64,000 nt of DNA. Origin: Hennigella sp045617465. GTDB lineage: Bacteria > Bacillota_I > Bacilli_A > Mycoplasmatales > Mycoplasmoidaceae. Shown piece after piece: positions 53,600 to 64,000 of the stretch. Numbering within the stretch: position 1 is the stretch's first letter; each line of letters starts with the position of its first letter. The notes under the pieces were generated by a model. The model searched no databases and was not told the DNA's origin. It saw only the letters and a program-made list of their open reading frames with translations. The stretch lies in assembly GCA_045617465.1 (NCBI GenBank), contig JAZLIQ010000001.1, forward strand, positions 77,958 to 141,957. The letters are read 5' to 3'. The translations under genes and the position numbers were made by a program.

Positions 53600-54142
53600 T
53601 CTCTTATATGCTTTGACTACTTGACCTATATAAACATTGTGTCAACAAGGTTTGTTATATAGGTTTGTGGTTTTAGGATCAGAACTATAGAATTCATTAA
53701 TAATCTTCTTATCAATAAATTCTGCTTTTCTAATCTTACCTTTATAAATCTTTTTACATATTAAAGTTAAGTTAGCTTCTTTAAAGCATGGTAACTTATC
53801 TTTAAAGATAACATGTAATTTAGTTTTGGTTAATTTATTGCCATCTTTTCCTGAATGACTACCAAGATACAATAAATCTTTCTTGTATTTGTTATGATCA
53901 AAGAAAGATAAAACAAAATAACTTTTCTTATTAATAAACTTATCAGTGTATCTAGATGGTCGCACAAACACTTCTGCCGTTGGTTTACCATCTAGACCAT
54001 GGCCTCATAATGCTCCTAGATGACCTCAACTTGCGGTCATCATGTTAAAGTCTTTGTTATCTCCAGCAGAGATAACCATTCATCCATTACCTATTAGGTT
54101 AAACGGATTAATCTTTATATCTTCTAATTTAATACTCTTCAT
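53597..54142 (-). CDS. Flavin reductase-like (flavoredoxin) FMN-binding protein
   Basis: The 181-residue protein resembles the flavin reductase-like/flavoredoxin family: NPFNLIGNGWMVISAGD, then NMMTASWGHLGALWG and VFVRPSRYTDKF, the FMN-contact segments, then SYFVLSFFD. It would bind FMN and shuttle electrons; the partner is unknown. Leaderless promoter (TATAAT, 6 nt, ATG). Four or more TGA-coded Trp. Confidence 0.78.
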
Positions 54143-54173
54143 ATGAGTATTATATTAAATCAGCGATTATTAT

Positions 54174-54479
54174 TTACTCTATTAGATTATTCTTTTTAAC
54201 TAAATTATCTAACCTTGTTTCAATATTAGTTAATCTTGTCTCAATATTATTAACTTTAGTGACTAGTTGCTTTAATAGTTCATGATCACTAGCTTGATTC
54301 TTAGCTAGTTCCATTAAAAGCTCATGATCACTAGCTTGGTTTTTAGCTAGTTGTTTCAATAACTCATGATCACTAGGTTCATCAGAATCAGCGATTCTAG
54401 TATTAATTTCGTATTTAGCTAATTGAGTATTTGTCATCTTTTTTAACTCTAAAGCTTTTATTCAAATGCTTTTTCTCAT
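54174..54479 (-). CDS. Small coiled-coil protein with tandem 14-aa repeats (family copy 4)
   Basis: The 101-residue protein carries three copies of SDHELL(K/M)(Q/E)LAKNQA (42-bp DNA repeats, about 54260-54380), then NNIETRLTNIETRLDNLVKK heptads. It is linked to the 6319/35573/35990 genes by the shared upstream block and by the NDHDLL-like repeat core. ATG 54479 is preferred because AGGAAG precedes it; MTNT at 54437 is an alternative start, matching the 35573 start. Confidence 0.65.
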
Positions 54480-54514
54480 TATATGCTTCCTTTCTTTAAT
54501 AAATATGAATAAAA

Positions 54515-54535
54515 GGAAATAACTATGTTATCTCC
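54515..54535 (-). promoter_or_regulatory. Leader hairpin of the 54479 gene
   Basis: GGAGATAAC / GTTATTTCC (one G-U) with loop ATA on the minus strand, directly after the shared block. Confidence 0.5.
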
Positions 54536-54536
54536 A

Positions 54537-54583
54537 TATACTTATTCGCCTAAAAATCTAAAAAATTTAAAAAATATTTTTGT
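54537..54583 (-). repeat. Shared upstream block, copy 4
   Basis: Inverse orientation copy of the block at 6260, 35500 and 35908, ending AGGCGAATAAGTATA on the minus strand. Confidence 0.8.
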
Positions 54584-54629
54584 AACCAACCAAAAATACG
54601 ATAAATACTGATCTTTTAGACAAAAGAAA

Positions 54630-54655
54630 AAACTAGGGAATAACCCTAGTTTCTA
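54630..54655. terminator. Terminator of the GH2 gene
   Basis: AAACTAGGG / CCCTAGTTT stem with loop AATAA. Confidence 0.8.
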
Positions 54656-54656
54656 T

Positions 54657-57476
54657 TTATTCTGTTTTAATTTTTATTGTTTGAGTATAACCTAACATAT
54701 CATTGCTTATGTTAACTTCAATTTCTCCAGGTGTTTTGCCACTACCTACAATAATTAATGCTTTACCAGCAAATGTATATATCTTTGCATGGTTTTGTCC
54801 ATCTATTTTATAAATTTCTGGATTTTGGAATTTTAAAGCTGTTGCGGAGTTGCCATTATCAACACCTAACACTTGTCCATCTCCAGATCAAGTAACATCT
54901 AATTCTACTTGTGATTCTCAATCAGTAATTAAATTAGGATTTAATTCTAAATCTTGCAAATCAACAGTAATGTATGCTAATGATTTACCATCAGCTGTGA
55001 TTGTTGATTTGTCACAATAACAAACTAACTTCTTTTTTGTTGAAGAGTCAATTGCAACTAAATGATTCAATCCAGTAGTATCATTAATTCTTTGTTGGAA
55101 ACTTGGATCTGTATATGCTTCAGCTGTAATGTTCTTAACATTAGTTGGATCAACTGCGATACGCGTATATAAGCTGTGGTTTGATTCATCTGCAATAATT
55201 TCACAGCTAGAATCTCTTGACTTAGCTTCAAATGTATAATATGATCCTGCACCTTTACTTGTAGGTTGATCTTTTCTTGTAATTTCAGCAATTGGTGTTC
55301 CATCTTTCTTAATTAATACGTATGGAGCATTTGTATAAACATCAATTGGTGTTCATCCATCAGTAATATCTGGTGTTTCTACTACAGCAGATTTATACAT
55401 ATTATTTGTATTTAGTGAACCAACTAAATGTAATGTTGTGTCATCTTTTCTTTGATGAGCACGATATAGATAATATGTATCCTTTGCAAAACCACAAGTA
55501 TCAACTATACCAAATGTTGAACTATTAGGGTAGTATGGTCATCTTTCCATTATTTCTGCAACCTTTTCATCTGTGGCATCGTCTTCACAGTTCCAACCAA
55601 ATGGTGATGGTTCACCAATATAATCAAAACCTGTTCAAACAAATTGACCACCATAACCATCATAATTTAATGTACGATAGATAGCTTCTGTAGCCGTTGT
55701 TGTACCTTGATTATCATATGATGACACACGTCAATGATAATCAGGTTTTTTATCATCAAAACGAAATTCGCCATAGAAACCTCTTGAGTTATTAGCACTA
55801 GCAGTTTCTGAGCCATAAACTCTATCAAAGTTTTTTAAAGTCTCTTCGGTCTTTGAAAGTGAACCATAGTTAAGACCTAAAACACCTTTATCTTTATATA
55901 GTGTTCTTGCTACTTCACATTTTGGAAAATTATATTCGTATTTTAATGGGTCAGGGTGTGGACCAGGATATTCATTAGGATCACTTTCTAGTGCTGTTCC
56001 ACATCATCTTTTAGTCTTTGGGTCATGATCTAGTTCTCTAGCAATTGACTTTAGTTCATTGGCAAAGCCAACCATCTCATTACCAATTGCTTCTCTTTCT
56101 TCTTCACTAATATCTGTATCATGTCACTTACCTTCATGTAATTCATTACCACATGATCACATAAAGACAGATGGACAGTTACGATCACGTTTTACCATAC
56201 TACGCATGACAAAACTATGTCATTGCATATCTGGTGTAGCATCTATTAGATTATTGCCAGCTCCAACTTGTTCTTTCCACATTTCTCCAAAGTCATGACT
56301 AGTTTTAGAAAATTCTCATCCATCAAAGGCTTCATCCATTACATAGAAGCCTAATTCATCACACATTCTTAAAAAGTCTTGGTCTGGACAGTTATGACTA
56401 GTTCTAACTGCATTCATGCCCATTTCTTTCATGATGCATAGTTGACGATACATAGCATCATTGTATGATGCAGCACCTAAAGCACCTTGATCGTGGTGTA
56501 AACACACACCATAAAGTTTTATTGTTTTACCATTAACTCTAAAGCCATCACGATCAAATTCATAATATCTAAATCCAAATCTTGTTTTATATTGATCAAC
56601 AATAGTGTTTCCTGACACTACTTGTGTTTCAACATAATAAAGGTTAGGTGTTTCTGCAGATCATAAATTTGGATTATCAACTGTTAATTGACTATTAAAA
56701 GTAACGGTTGATTGACCAGCAATTGCTTCAGCTGGAGTTGTAACTCACTGGCTAACTCCGTTACCACTTAAATCAACCACTCTGTTATTTACATGAACAG
56801 ACTTTGTATCATCATAAGAGTTTTGAACATCAACTTCAACATTAACTGTAACATCTTTACCCACTTCTTGTTTTAGGTTAGGTGTTGTTACATATGTTCC
56901 ATTATGAGCAACATGGACTTTATCTAGTACGGAAACAGTAACATCACGATAAATTCCAGATCCTGGATATCAACGACTTGATGTTACATATTCGTGTCTA
57001 ACAATTACATCAAGTGTATTAACTGTTTGACCATCAGCAGTAACATAGTTACTAATATCAAATGCAAATGGGTTGTAACCATATTTGTTATTACCAACTA
57101 TTTGCCCATTAACTGTTACTAAAGTGTCATTATATGCACCATCAAAATTTAAGATAACAGTTGGGTTATTTTTCTTTGGTAAAACAAAATCTTTGTGATA
57201 ATAACCTACACCACCTGGTAAAAATCCTGTTGTACCAGATGTTTGATTGTGAGTTAAATCTCTTTTACTATGTTTAAAATTTTGTACAATAGAAAAATCA
57301 TGTGGTAAGTCTATTGTTTGTTCTTCTACATCGTCATTTAATCTAAATGTTCAGTCTTCATCGATGTTGATATCACGATAAACTTCTGTTGTATTAGCTT
57401 GACTACAGCTTGTAGCAACTAATGATAATGGCACAGTTGCTGTAGCAATAGCTGTTAATAATTTAATTTTCTTCAT
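54657..57476 (-). CDS. GH2-family glycosidase lipoprotein (beta-galactosidase-like)
   Basis: The 939-residue product has a signal peptide with lipobox VATSC, so it acts at the cell surface. GH2 features: sugar-binding jelly-roll (DLPHDFSIV, GGVGYYHKDF), Ig-like domain, and TIM barrel with GVCLHHDQGALG, MKEMGMNAVRTSHN, the acid/base Glu in FMWSCGNELHEG and the probable nucleophile Glu in YGSETAS. Extra beta domains follow. It would cleave beta-linked galactose or glucuronate from host glycans; the exact specificity is open. Confidence 0.9.
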
Positions 57477-57507
57477 TTTCAATCCTCTTTCTTTTATTAT
57501 ATAAAAG

Positions 57508-57534
57508 AAAAAACTAGGGAATTAACCCTAGTCT
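57508..57534. terminator. Terminator of the GxGYxYP gene
   Basis: AAACTAGGG / CCCTAGT stem containing the stop codon region. The GH2 promoter (TATAAT at about 57497) follows it. Confidence 0.7.
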
Positions 57535-59306
57535 TCATCTATTGGATACAATTCTGGAACAGCTGATACATGTTCGACATTATCACTAATTAGTTGTAAT
57601 AGTTGACTAATAGTTACAAGTTCAACATCATCAGGTAATTGATCAACAAATTTCTTAAGGTTGTACATCTTACCCTCTTGTGCTCATACATTAACTACTA
57701 GCGCAGTATAACCATCAATCTTATGGATATCGCGAGGATAAGTTTTAAGTCTTTTTAAGACTTCAGAACGATGTAAATAATCATTATCTCATATACCTTC
57801 TCTAAAACTTAATAATGGTTTATCATTGATCCAATCTATTGAACCATGACCATCCAAAGATAAACCATCTAATGATCAAACTAATCCTTTAACCTGGTCT
57901 TGAGCCATATACGGTTCCATACTTTTTACTACACCGTGTTTTCCTGGTTCATATCCAGGATATTTAAAGTCTAATACATTAACTACAGACAAATCACAGT
58001 CATGCATATAGTCTGCTGTTCGCTGTGCAAATTCATTGTAGCTATCCATTAATTGGTCTTGATAATACCAACCAGGATTAATATATGCATATCCACTTGG
58101 ACCAGCAATGATTTCATCATTAGGTGTAGCTGTTGCATACAATTTTTCTAAAATACTATTATTTAGATCAATTGGTGTTGGTGAGATAGTTCAACTTAGT
58201 GGGAATTGTCCACGATATGGACTAGCTCAATATTGAACAGACCATAGAAAGTCATTTTGCATTCATTGAATATTATCACCATCTGACATAACAATAGCTA
58301 AATAGTGTTTGTTAGGATCAGCTGTTATTTTTCTATGTGTATGTTGTTTATATGAAAACTTTGCTTGATCATATGAATAGAATGATAAGTTATAACAGTG
58401 ATCAGAAGCTAAAACATTTAATTTATTTTGTGTAGCTCAAATAATATAGTCTTGTTCGGCCCCTGCTCCTGAAATCTTTCCATCAAACCCATGAGACCAT
58501 CCAAAGATTGGACTATTTGGTTTCATTGTTTTAGCAATGTCATCACGATGTGCTTCTTCAAGACCAACACATACTACAGGGATTTTTGCGGCTATAGCAT
58601 AATCACGTAGAGCAAAATCTACTGGGTCTTGATTTAATAACATTGTTTTATTTAATTGATTTTCGTAATGTTGGAAAGTTTCATAAGCAGTTTTTTCTTT
58701 GCTATATCAAGCACCTTGTGCTTCAGTTATACCAATATCATTGAATTGTTGCTTGTATTTAGCTATAAGCTTATCACTAACCATTAAATAGTGATCACAC
58801 GCACTAGCCATTGTTGCATTGTTGATGGTAATATTATCACGGTCTTTATCACCTTCAACATTAATAGCTTTAGTGTATTCAATATATTTGTGATTGAATA
58901 AATCTTTGTAGCTTTCTAATACATCTCAAATATCTTCGTGTGTATCACTATGTTCAATACTACTTACCACTTTAATGTTAAAGTGGTATTTATCACGCAT
59001 ATCATATATTCAATTGTCACGTGTTTTAATTCCACTTTTAACAAAAATTTCGGCTTGTTGTTTTTGTTGAACTATTAATCCTTCTAATGATTGAAAAGTT
59101 GTATTGATATCATCTCTTAATTCTGGATCAAAGTTTTTTAAATTAATAACAGTGATAGTATCAGCTATTGCTGGTGTGCGATAATAAACATCAGTATCAT
59201 GGTTTAATGGCTCGTTTTGTTTATTACCACAACTAGCTAAACTAGCTGTAGTTAAGATTGTTATGGGAGCTAACCCACTTAAAATAATAGGAAGTGGCTT
59301 TTTCAT
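57528..59306 (-). CDS. GxGYxYP-domain lipoprotein (putative glycan-active)
   Basis: The 592-residue product has a signal peptide with lipobox ASLASC. It has the family signature GPSGYAYINPG in the C-terminal half (about residues 407-417), preceded by LAIVMSDGDNIQW, a typical conserved segment of GxGYxYP proteins, which are thought to act on polysaccharides. It starts 6 nt after the C69 peptidase stop, with AAGGAAA inside that gene's end, so the two are co-transcribed. Enzymatic activity is not proven for the family. Confidence 0.8.
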
Positions 59307-59312
59307 AACTAA

Positions 59313-61379
59313 TTATTTCCTTTTTGATATTTTAATTCTCTTCAATTTAGATTTGAAGGCTAATGTTGTTGCCCCGACACCTGCTCCTGCTGTTGCAATA
59401 GGAGTTACTACAGCTACTGGAACAATTCATGTCATTGGATCTGCTGGTTCTTGTGGTAGTTGACGATATTCATCAATATTGATGTCAACTAACTCATGGT
59501 CTTTAATAAAGTAATCGTTTAGCATATCAAAGTCTAAATATACTTTATCTTCCTTTAAAAACATTCTTATATCTCTAGATTTGCCATCTTTGGTAATTGT
59601 ACCAAAAGCATAACTAGTTTCACTTGGTGTTGTGTCAACTTTAATAATTTCTTCACCATCTGTTAATGTATAGATTTTTCCTCTTTGTTTATAACTTCAT
59701 CCATACATTGATGTATAGCCCACTAAATCAATAAGTGGTGTAAATAGAGTGTAACGATCTTTCTCTGGTTCCTCAGCTTCTAAATCATCTATTGCATGCA
59801 TCAATAAATTTTCATATGTATATTTTGCTAATTCAATAGCTTGGTTTTGTAAATGAATGGAGAAGTTAGTTAAGATGTTACGAGCTGAATCTATATCTAA
59901 TGCATAAGCTTCTTGAGATACTTGACTTCATTGGTGTTGTCAAATATCTTCAAATTTTTCAAACATATGTTGTGTTGGTAAACCATAATATTCGCGGTGT
60001 GTATCAGCTAAACGATATAGTTGACGGTAAATAAATGACGCTGCTTTATCATCATATGCATATGTTTCAGGTTTATATGAATAATAATCAGAAAGTAATG
60101 TTGTTCCACTAGATAGCGGAATGAAAGGAGCATAATTTGAGCTTGATAGGCATAATCATTCTTCTACTCCAAATTCCTTTGGTGCTTCTGGATTAGCTTT
60201 AATGATGTGGATTTGATATGCTCCTTCATTACCAACATAGTGTAAGCGGTGGTCATTTTCTGCTTCTTCAAATCATGGTAAATACTTTTTGCTTTTGTCA
60301 TCAATTAAATCTTCATATCTATCTCTCATAAACAATTTGACATCATTAACTGATAGTGGATTATCAGGAGTAAAGAACGATGGATATTTAGTTGTTTTAT
60401 CATATTCATGAAATGTTGATGATTTTTCTCAAGCGAACATGTTACCACCACGTCATGTACGTGTGTGGTTTTGATCATTAAAAGTTGATCCATATGTTTC
60501 TGCTAATCTTAAGTGTTTAATTTCACCTTCATGGTTCTCGTCAAATACAGCAAACTTTTCTCATCCTCCTGCTTCGCTGCGAGGAATATTAAATAAATCG
60601 GGTGAACAAATAATATCTCTATTACCTTCTATTTTTACGTCTTCACCAAAAATTGTAGCTAATGAATCCAACATAAATTCATTACCTACGGTTGTTGCTT
60701 TATCGTCAGGTAATTTAATGGCAATATATTGATGACCTGAATATAGTTCCATATATCATGCTTCATCTTGATCAATAAACATAACAGCGTTGCCATCAGC
60801 ATTACCGACTTGATCAATAATGTTAAGGATATATTGAACACCATGTCTTGCTGATTTAGCAACAGCAGCACCTATTTGTGTAAAGTTATCTTCAGAAATT
60901 CCACCATCTCTAACAAATGGGTCTTTGCCCCCTGAACTAGCAATTTCTGTTTTGGAGTAGCATGATAATGTTGCAGATACACCTACACCATTCTCATTGA
61001 TACCAGATGCTTCTCAATGTAAACCTTTTCCCATGGCTGGGTTTCGTGGTGTTGATACATAACGATATGTTGTACCTGGCATTTTCCATTCAAAGCCATT
61101 TTTTCCTTTAACAGTTGTATTAGCAAGTTCATTACGTTGGAATACTTGCCCATTTAACATTAAAGAATGTGGTCCAGAATCTGATGATCTAGCAATGATG
61201 GCTTTGCCATCAGCACTAACTCCAGATCCAACATACATTACAGTACAACCTTCATTGTCTTCTTCTTGCTCTTGGATTATTTCTTGTTGGTCAGTGTTAA
61301 CCAAACTAGCAATAGGGGCATTTATTGCTGTTGGAATAATTGATAAACACATACCACTTAATAATAAAGTTTTCGTCAT
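59313..61379 (-). CDS. C69-family dipeptidase, surface-anchored
   Basis: The 688-residue product has an N-terminal hydrophobic signal and then the N-terminal nucleophile Cys45 in EGCTVMYVG, as in C69 (PepD/acid ceramidase-like Ntn) peptidases activated by removal of the propeptide. SGINENGVGVSAT and the DQDEAWYMEL segment also match. A C-terminal hydrophobic helix (WIVPVAVVTPIATAGAGVG) followed by Lys/Arg suggests a membrane anchor instead of a lipobox. Likely degrades peptides outside the cell. Confidence 0.85.
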
Positions 61380-61407
61380 AAAAATACCTCAAGGTTATTA
61401 TATAAAG

Positions 61408-61436
61408 AAAAAACTAGAGCTATAAGCTCTAGTTTA
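61408..61436. terminator. Terminator of the PSD-like gene
   Basis: AAACTAGAGC / GCTCTAGTTT stem with loop TATAA. Confidence 0.8.
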
Positions 61437-61445
61437 TTCTATACA

Positions 61446-62753
61446 TTATGATGGCGGAGTTCCAATCCTACCATATTCTTCGTTACACATAACGTGTTTA
61501 TAACCGTTATGATAACCTTCGGTAGATTCTTCTTTTTCAACTGTTATGTAGAATTCAGCACTTTGTTGTTGCTGAAACATTATTACACAATCAGAACCAC
61601 CAAACAAGAAGTAACCTAGTGGATCACCTTTGTTAACTTGTGCTCCAACTTTTGCAGTATCTTCAAAGTTAACGCTGGATACTTGTCCCATGCCTATAGG
61701 CATAACAGCTACATCGCCAATTGTATCATTATGAACAATGACTACACCACGTGTTTCAACAGCTTGTCAACTTAATGAGTTAGACTCTAAGAAATATTTT
61801 TCTCTAGTTTGATCTCAGTATACAACACCACCAGCAGCATTAGCATGAGGAACAAGATAACATTCTTTGATTGTTCCACTTACTGGAAAGTGGTAACGAT
61901 GATAATCATCATAGTTTAAATATGTATGAGTTAATCATCCATTTTTGAATTCATCAGCATATTCTTTGCCTAGTTCACCCAACATTTGCTCAACAGTCAT
62001 GTAAACAGATGATTTGATTTCAACTCCATCTTCATCTGTGATTGAATCGCACCAGAACCCTCCTTCATTATCTATGCGTCATGTACCTTGTGGTAATGAA
62101 TCAGCAGGTGAAACAATTATGGTGTCATCACCTTTTCCACTAACAGGTCTGACTGCAGGACTGCTTAGTTTTCTTGAAAAGAAATCATTTCAGCTATGTC
62201 AATTGCTTTTATCCTCATATCATCCTTTATCTAAATTTCATGCTGGATCTTTTAAAAGCATTTGATAATACTCTTCTTTTCAAGATTCTTGCGTATCTAA
62301 AAATAAACGTCATTGGTTATTGTAATACTTTAGTCAAGTATAAATTGGTTCAAGATATTGCACAGATGGATAAAATAAACCTTCATCTTTTAATTCATAT
62401 AGTGGTTGATCAAATAAATAGTAGATATATAAAATACTTTGATCACATTTAGTAGCAAAGTCATCAAATCTTTTATCTTGAGTTATATTTCATGGTAAGC
62501 ATTTTATTGAGTAATCAATAAAATCATATAACTCATCTAAGTTGCTTACTGGGTTAGTAACTTTATCTGGATTTTTAACATGAGCTAAAGCAATAGATTC
62601 TTCCACTAACATTTTAAGTTTTGGATCATGATCCAAAATATCTCTTAAAGCATTAGCTGCATCACTATGCTTTTTTTGACTACAACCAGATAAACTAATT
62701 AATGGTGTAGAAGCAATTGTTAATATTGTTGGTATTAATAATTTAACTTTCAT
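61446..62753 (-). CDS. Phosphatidylserine decarboxylase-like lipoprotein
   Basis: The 435-residue product has a signal peptide with lipobox SLSGC. Central and C-terminal parts match PSD-family proteins: DFFSRKL, VSPADSLPQG, HRYHFPVSG, and YFLFGGSDCVIMF, where the GGS corresponds to the self-cleaving GS(T/S) site that makes the pyruvoyl group. The lipid anchor and outside location are unusual for a lipid biosynthetic enzyme. Leaderless promoter (TATAAT, 6 nt, ATG). Confidence 0.82.
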
Positions 62754-62768
62754 ATATTTATTATATAC

Positions 62769-62860
62769 AAAAGAAAAAACTAGGAGTTTCCCCCTAGTTT
62801 TCCCATTAAAGCAACGTCTTTCTATTCTCCCCTGTTGGGCACATTCGACTTCATCGGGCT
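62769..62860. repeat. Left 92-bp direct repeat: terminator plus 5S 3'-end fragment
   Basis: Matches 63892-63983 with about six mismatches and no gaps. It contains the stem CTAGGAG/CCCCTAG and 56 nt of the 5S rRNA 3' end (62805-62860). Similarity stops abruptly at CGGGCT. Confidence 0.85.
62805..62860 (-). pseudogene. Truncated 5S rRNA 3' fragment
   Basis: The last 56 nt of 5S rRNA (reading ...GAATAGAAAGACGTTGCTTTAAT on the minus strand), with changes relative to the intact copy at 63928. Left behind at the distal end of the insertion. Confidence 0.8.
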
Positions 62861-62866
62861 CAATTT

Positions 62867-63757
62867 TTATATTGTCTTGATTTTATTTATTACCTTCCAA
62901 CTACCTGTTTTATTACTTCCTTCTCTAACAATATTTCCCTTCTTAACTAATGAGGCGATAATTCTTTGAATTTGTCTACTAGATTTATCTAGAATTTGAC
63001 CGATTTGTACTGCTGTAATTCTTTTATTGTTTGAAATCAAATTCAAAACAGATTGTTCTTGATTTGTTAATTTTGAAATAGTCCCGAAACTATCATGATA
63101 ATCTGGCTTGCTAATTGTTTTTAAATCTGAACTGCGCTTAGCATATGATACAAAGTCACAAATCTTATTTTCATCCTCATAGTAACCAATTAATGCTTTG
63201 TTGTATAAAGAACGATGACCAACTTGAATAAAATTAATATTTTTGGCAATTAAGCATAAATTTGCAAAACAAAGTGAAGTTCGTTTGTTACCATTAGGAA
63301 ATAATTGTCTTTTTGATCAATATGCACATAATTTTGCACCATCATCAAATGTTTTAATTTGTTGATGTTTATTTAACATATCTATAGATTCTTGCTCACT
63401 ATATACCTTTGGTATATATCCAGTACCAGTTATCATTACCTTGTGATTTCTAAAACAACCTGCATCCTTTTTTTCATAGCTGTCAATGATCTCATTTAAA
63501 TTCATTGCATCTTTATATGTAATGAGTTCATTACTATTAGCACGTTCAATAATATATTCATATGCTTTTTTTAATGATGTAATTATGACAATCTTGTCAT
63601 AAGGGATTGTTTTAATGGCATCTTCAAAAAATTCCAATGTGTTTAAAGTATCCACATAAGTAATATTTTTGTCTTCTAGATTAGCTGCTTGGTAAACTAT
63701 TTCTTTGAAATAATCATGAGCTAATTCAATCATTTCATTTCTATACTTTTTTATCAT
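62867..63757 (-). CDS. Fic-like protein with C-terminal winged helix
   Basis: The 296-residue protein has the Fic core in the form QLFPNGNKRTS (about residues 151-161): the loop is kept but the catalytic His of HPFxxGNGR is replaced by Gln, so AMPylation activity is doubtful. The C-terminal ~75 residues (LTNQEQSVLNLISNNKRITAVQIG... RQIQRIIASL) form a winged-helix DNA-binding domain. Leaderless (TATAAT, 6 nt, ATG), with a repeated operator directly upstream. It lies between the two 5S-derived repeats. Confidence 0.78.
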
Positions 63758-63786
63758 GACATCATTATATACTACTTTTTGAAAAA

Positions 63787-63877
63787 TGTCGTAATAAAAT
63801 GTCGTAATATTATCTCGGTAAACTAGTTTAATACGACACTATAAAAGGAATATATGTCGTAATAAAATGTCGTAATA
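63787..63877. promoter_or_regulatory. Five-copy operator array upstream of the Fic-like gene
   Basis: TGTCGTAATA occurs at 63787-63796, 63800-63809, 63855-63864 and 63868-63877 (pairs with 13-nt period), and once inverted at 63829-63838. It starts 18 nt upstream of the -10 box of the Fic-like gene, a probable site of autoregulation. Confidence 0.75.
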
Positions 63878-63891
63878 CTTTACTATAATCA

Positions 63892-63923
63892 AAAAGAAAA
63901 AACTAGGAGTTTCCCCCTAGTTT
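63892..63923 (-). terminator. Terminator of the rRNA operon
   Basis: CTAGGAG / CCCCTAG stem followed by T runs on the minus strand, immediately after 5S. Confidence 0.75.
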
Positions 63924-63983
63924 AATCATTAAAGCAACGTCTTTCTATTCTCCCCATTTGGGTACATTCGACTTCATCGGGCT
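63892..63983. repeat. Right 92-bp direct repeat: terminator plus 5S 3' end
   Basis: Second copy of 62769-62860, here continuous with the 5S rRNA gene. Confidence 0.85.
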
Positions 63984-64000
63984 TGACTTCTGTGTTCGGG
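63928..64000 (-). rRNA. rrf: 5S rRNA, 3' part
   Basis: The minus strand from the window edge reads CCCGAACACAGAAGTCAAGC, then the GATGAAG and GGGGAGAATAGAAAGACG segments typical of mycoplasma 5S rRNA. The 5' part and the rest of the rRNA operon lie outside the window. Confidence 0.88.

Noticed and set aside
63787..63877. CRISPR or replication origin iterons
   Set aside because: 10-bp units with an inverted copy directly upstream of a regulator-like gene; no replication genes, spacers or DnaA boxes nearby.

Overview
The window reads as a mollicute (mycoplasma) chromosome. The DNA is very AT-rich, and almost every gene is open only if TGA is read as tryptophan (genetic code 4). The gene content points to the pneumoniae/penetrans side of the group, although the species cannot be named from the sequence: an isoprenoid gene (dxr), a ClpB without its N-terminal domain, an MG140-like giant helicase, CIRCE-controlled proteases and many lipoproteins.

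Layout. 1-4.6 kb is a minus-strand core operon (tsf-pyrH-frr-cdsA-dxr-polC). 4.7-16.2 kb holds cls, a small coiled-coil gene, recU, a double-domain RpiB protein, the large helicase, guaB convergent with hpt-guaA (guaA has only the ATP pyrophosphatase part), a zinc-ribbon protein and tuf. 16.35-17.06 kb is a compact ToxN/AbiQ-like toxin gene followed by two ~43-nt repeats with their own promoter and terminator: a candidate type III toxin-antitoxin system in inverted gene order. 17-23.3 kb is a proteostasis block (clpB, tRNA-Arg, tig, lon) with two CIRCE operators. 23.3-30.6 kb is a three-gene operon of large repeat-rich surface lipoproteins. 30.7-39.2 kb has ackA, a dipeptidase, luxS, lipoproteins and two small coiled-coil genes.

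39.35-46.6 kb is a defence island: a methyltransferase/nuclease pair under an XRE regulator, a second XRE regulator, a ParB-like protein, a second methyltransferase, a HEPN-like protein and an unknown gene. It lies next to an unusual tRNA (leucine-type body, GUC anticodon) and between short inverted repeats. It is followed by an AbiF-like gene preceded by a hairpin RNA and coupled to a DUF2779 nuclease gene.

49.5-62.8 kb is dominated by lipoproteins and surface hydrolases (GH2 glycosidase, GxGYxYP protein, C69 dipeptidase, phosphatidylserine-decarboxylase-like protein), suggesting use of host glycans, peptides and lipids. The right edge holds the 3' part of a 5S rRNA gene. A 92-bp copy of its 3' end and terminator lies 1.1 kb away, bracketing a Fic-like gene with a repeated operator array.

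Regulatory style. Many accessory genes have a TATAAT box about 6 nt before ATG (leaderless mRNAs). Four lipoprotein genes instead start their predicted mRNA with a short hairpin whose arms differ in sequence but not in position. Four small coiled-coil genes share a ~48-bp upstream block followed by another small hairpin.
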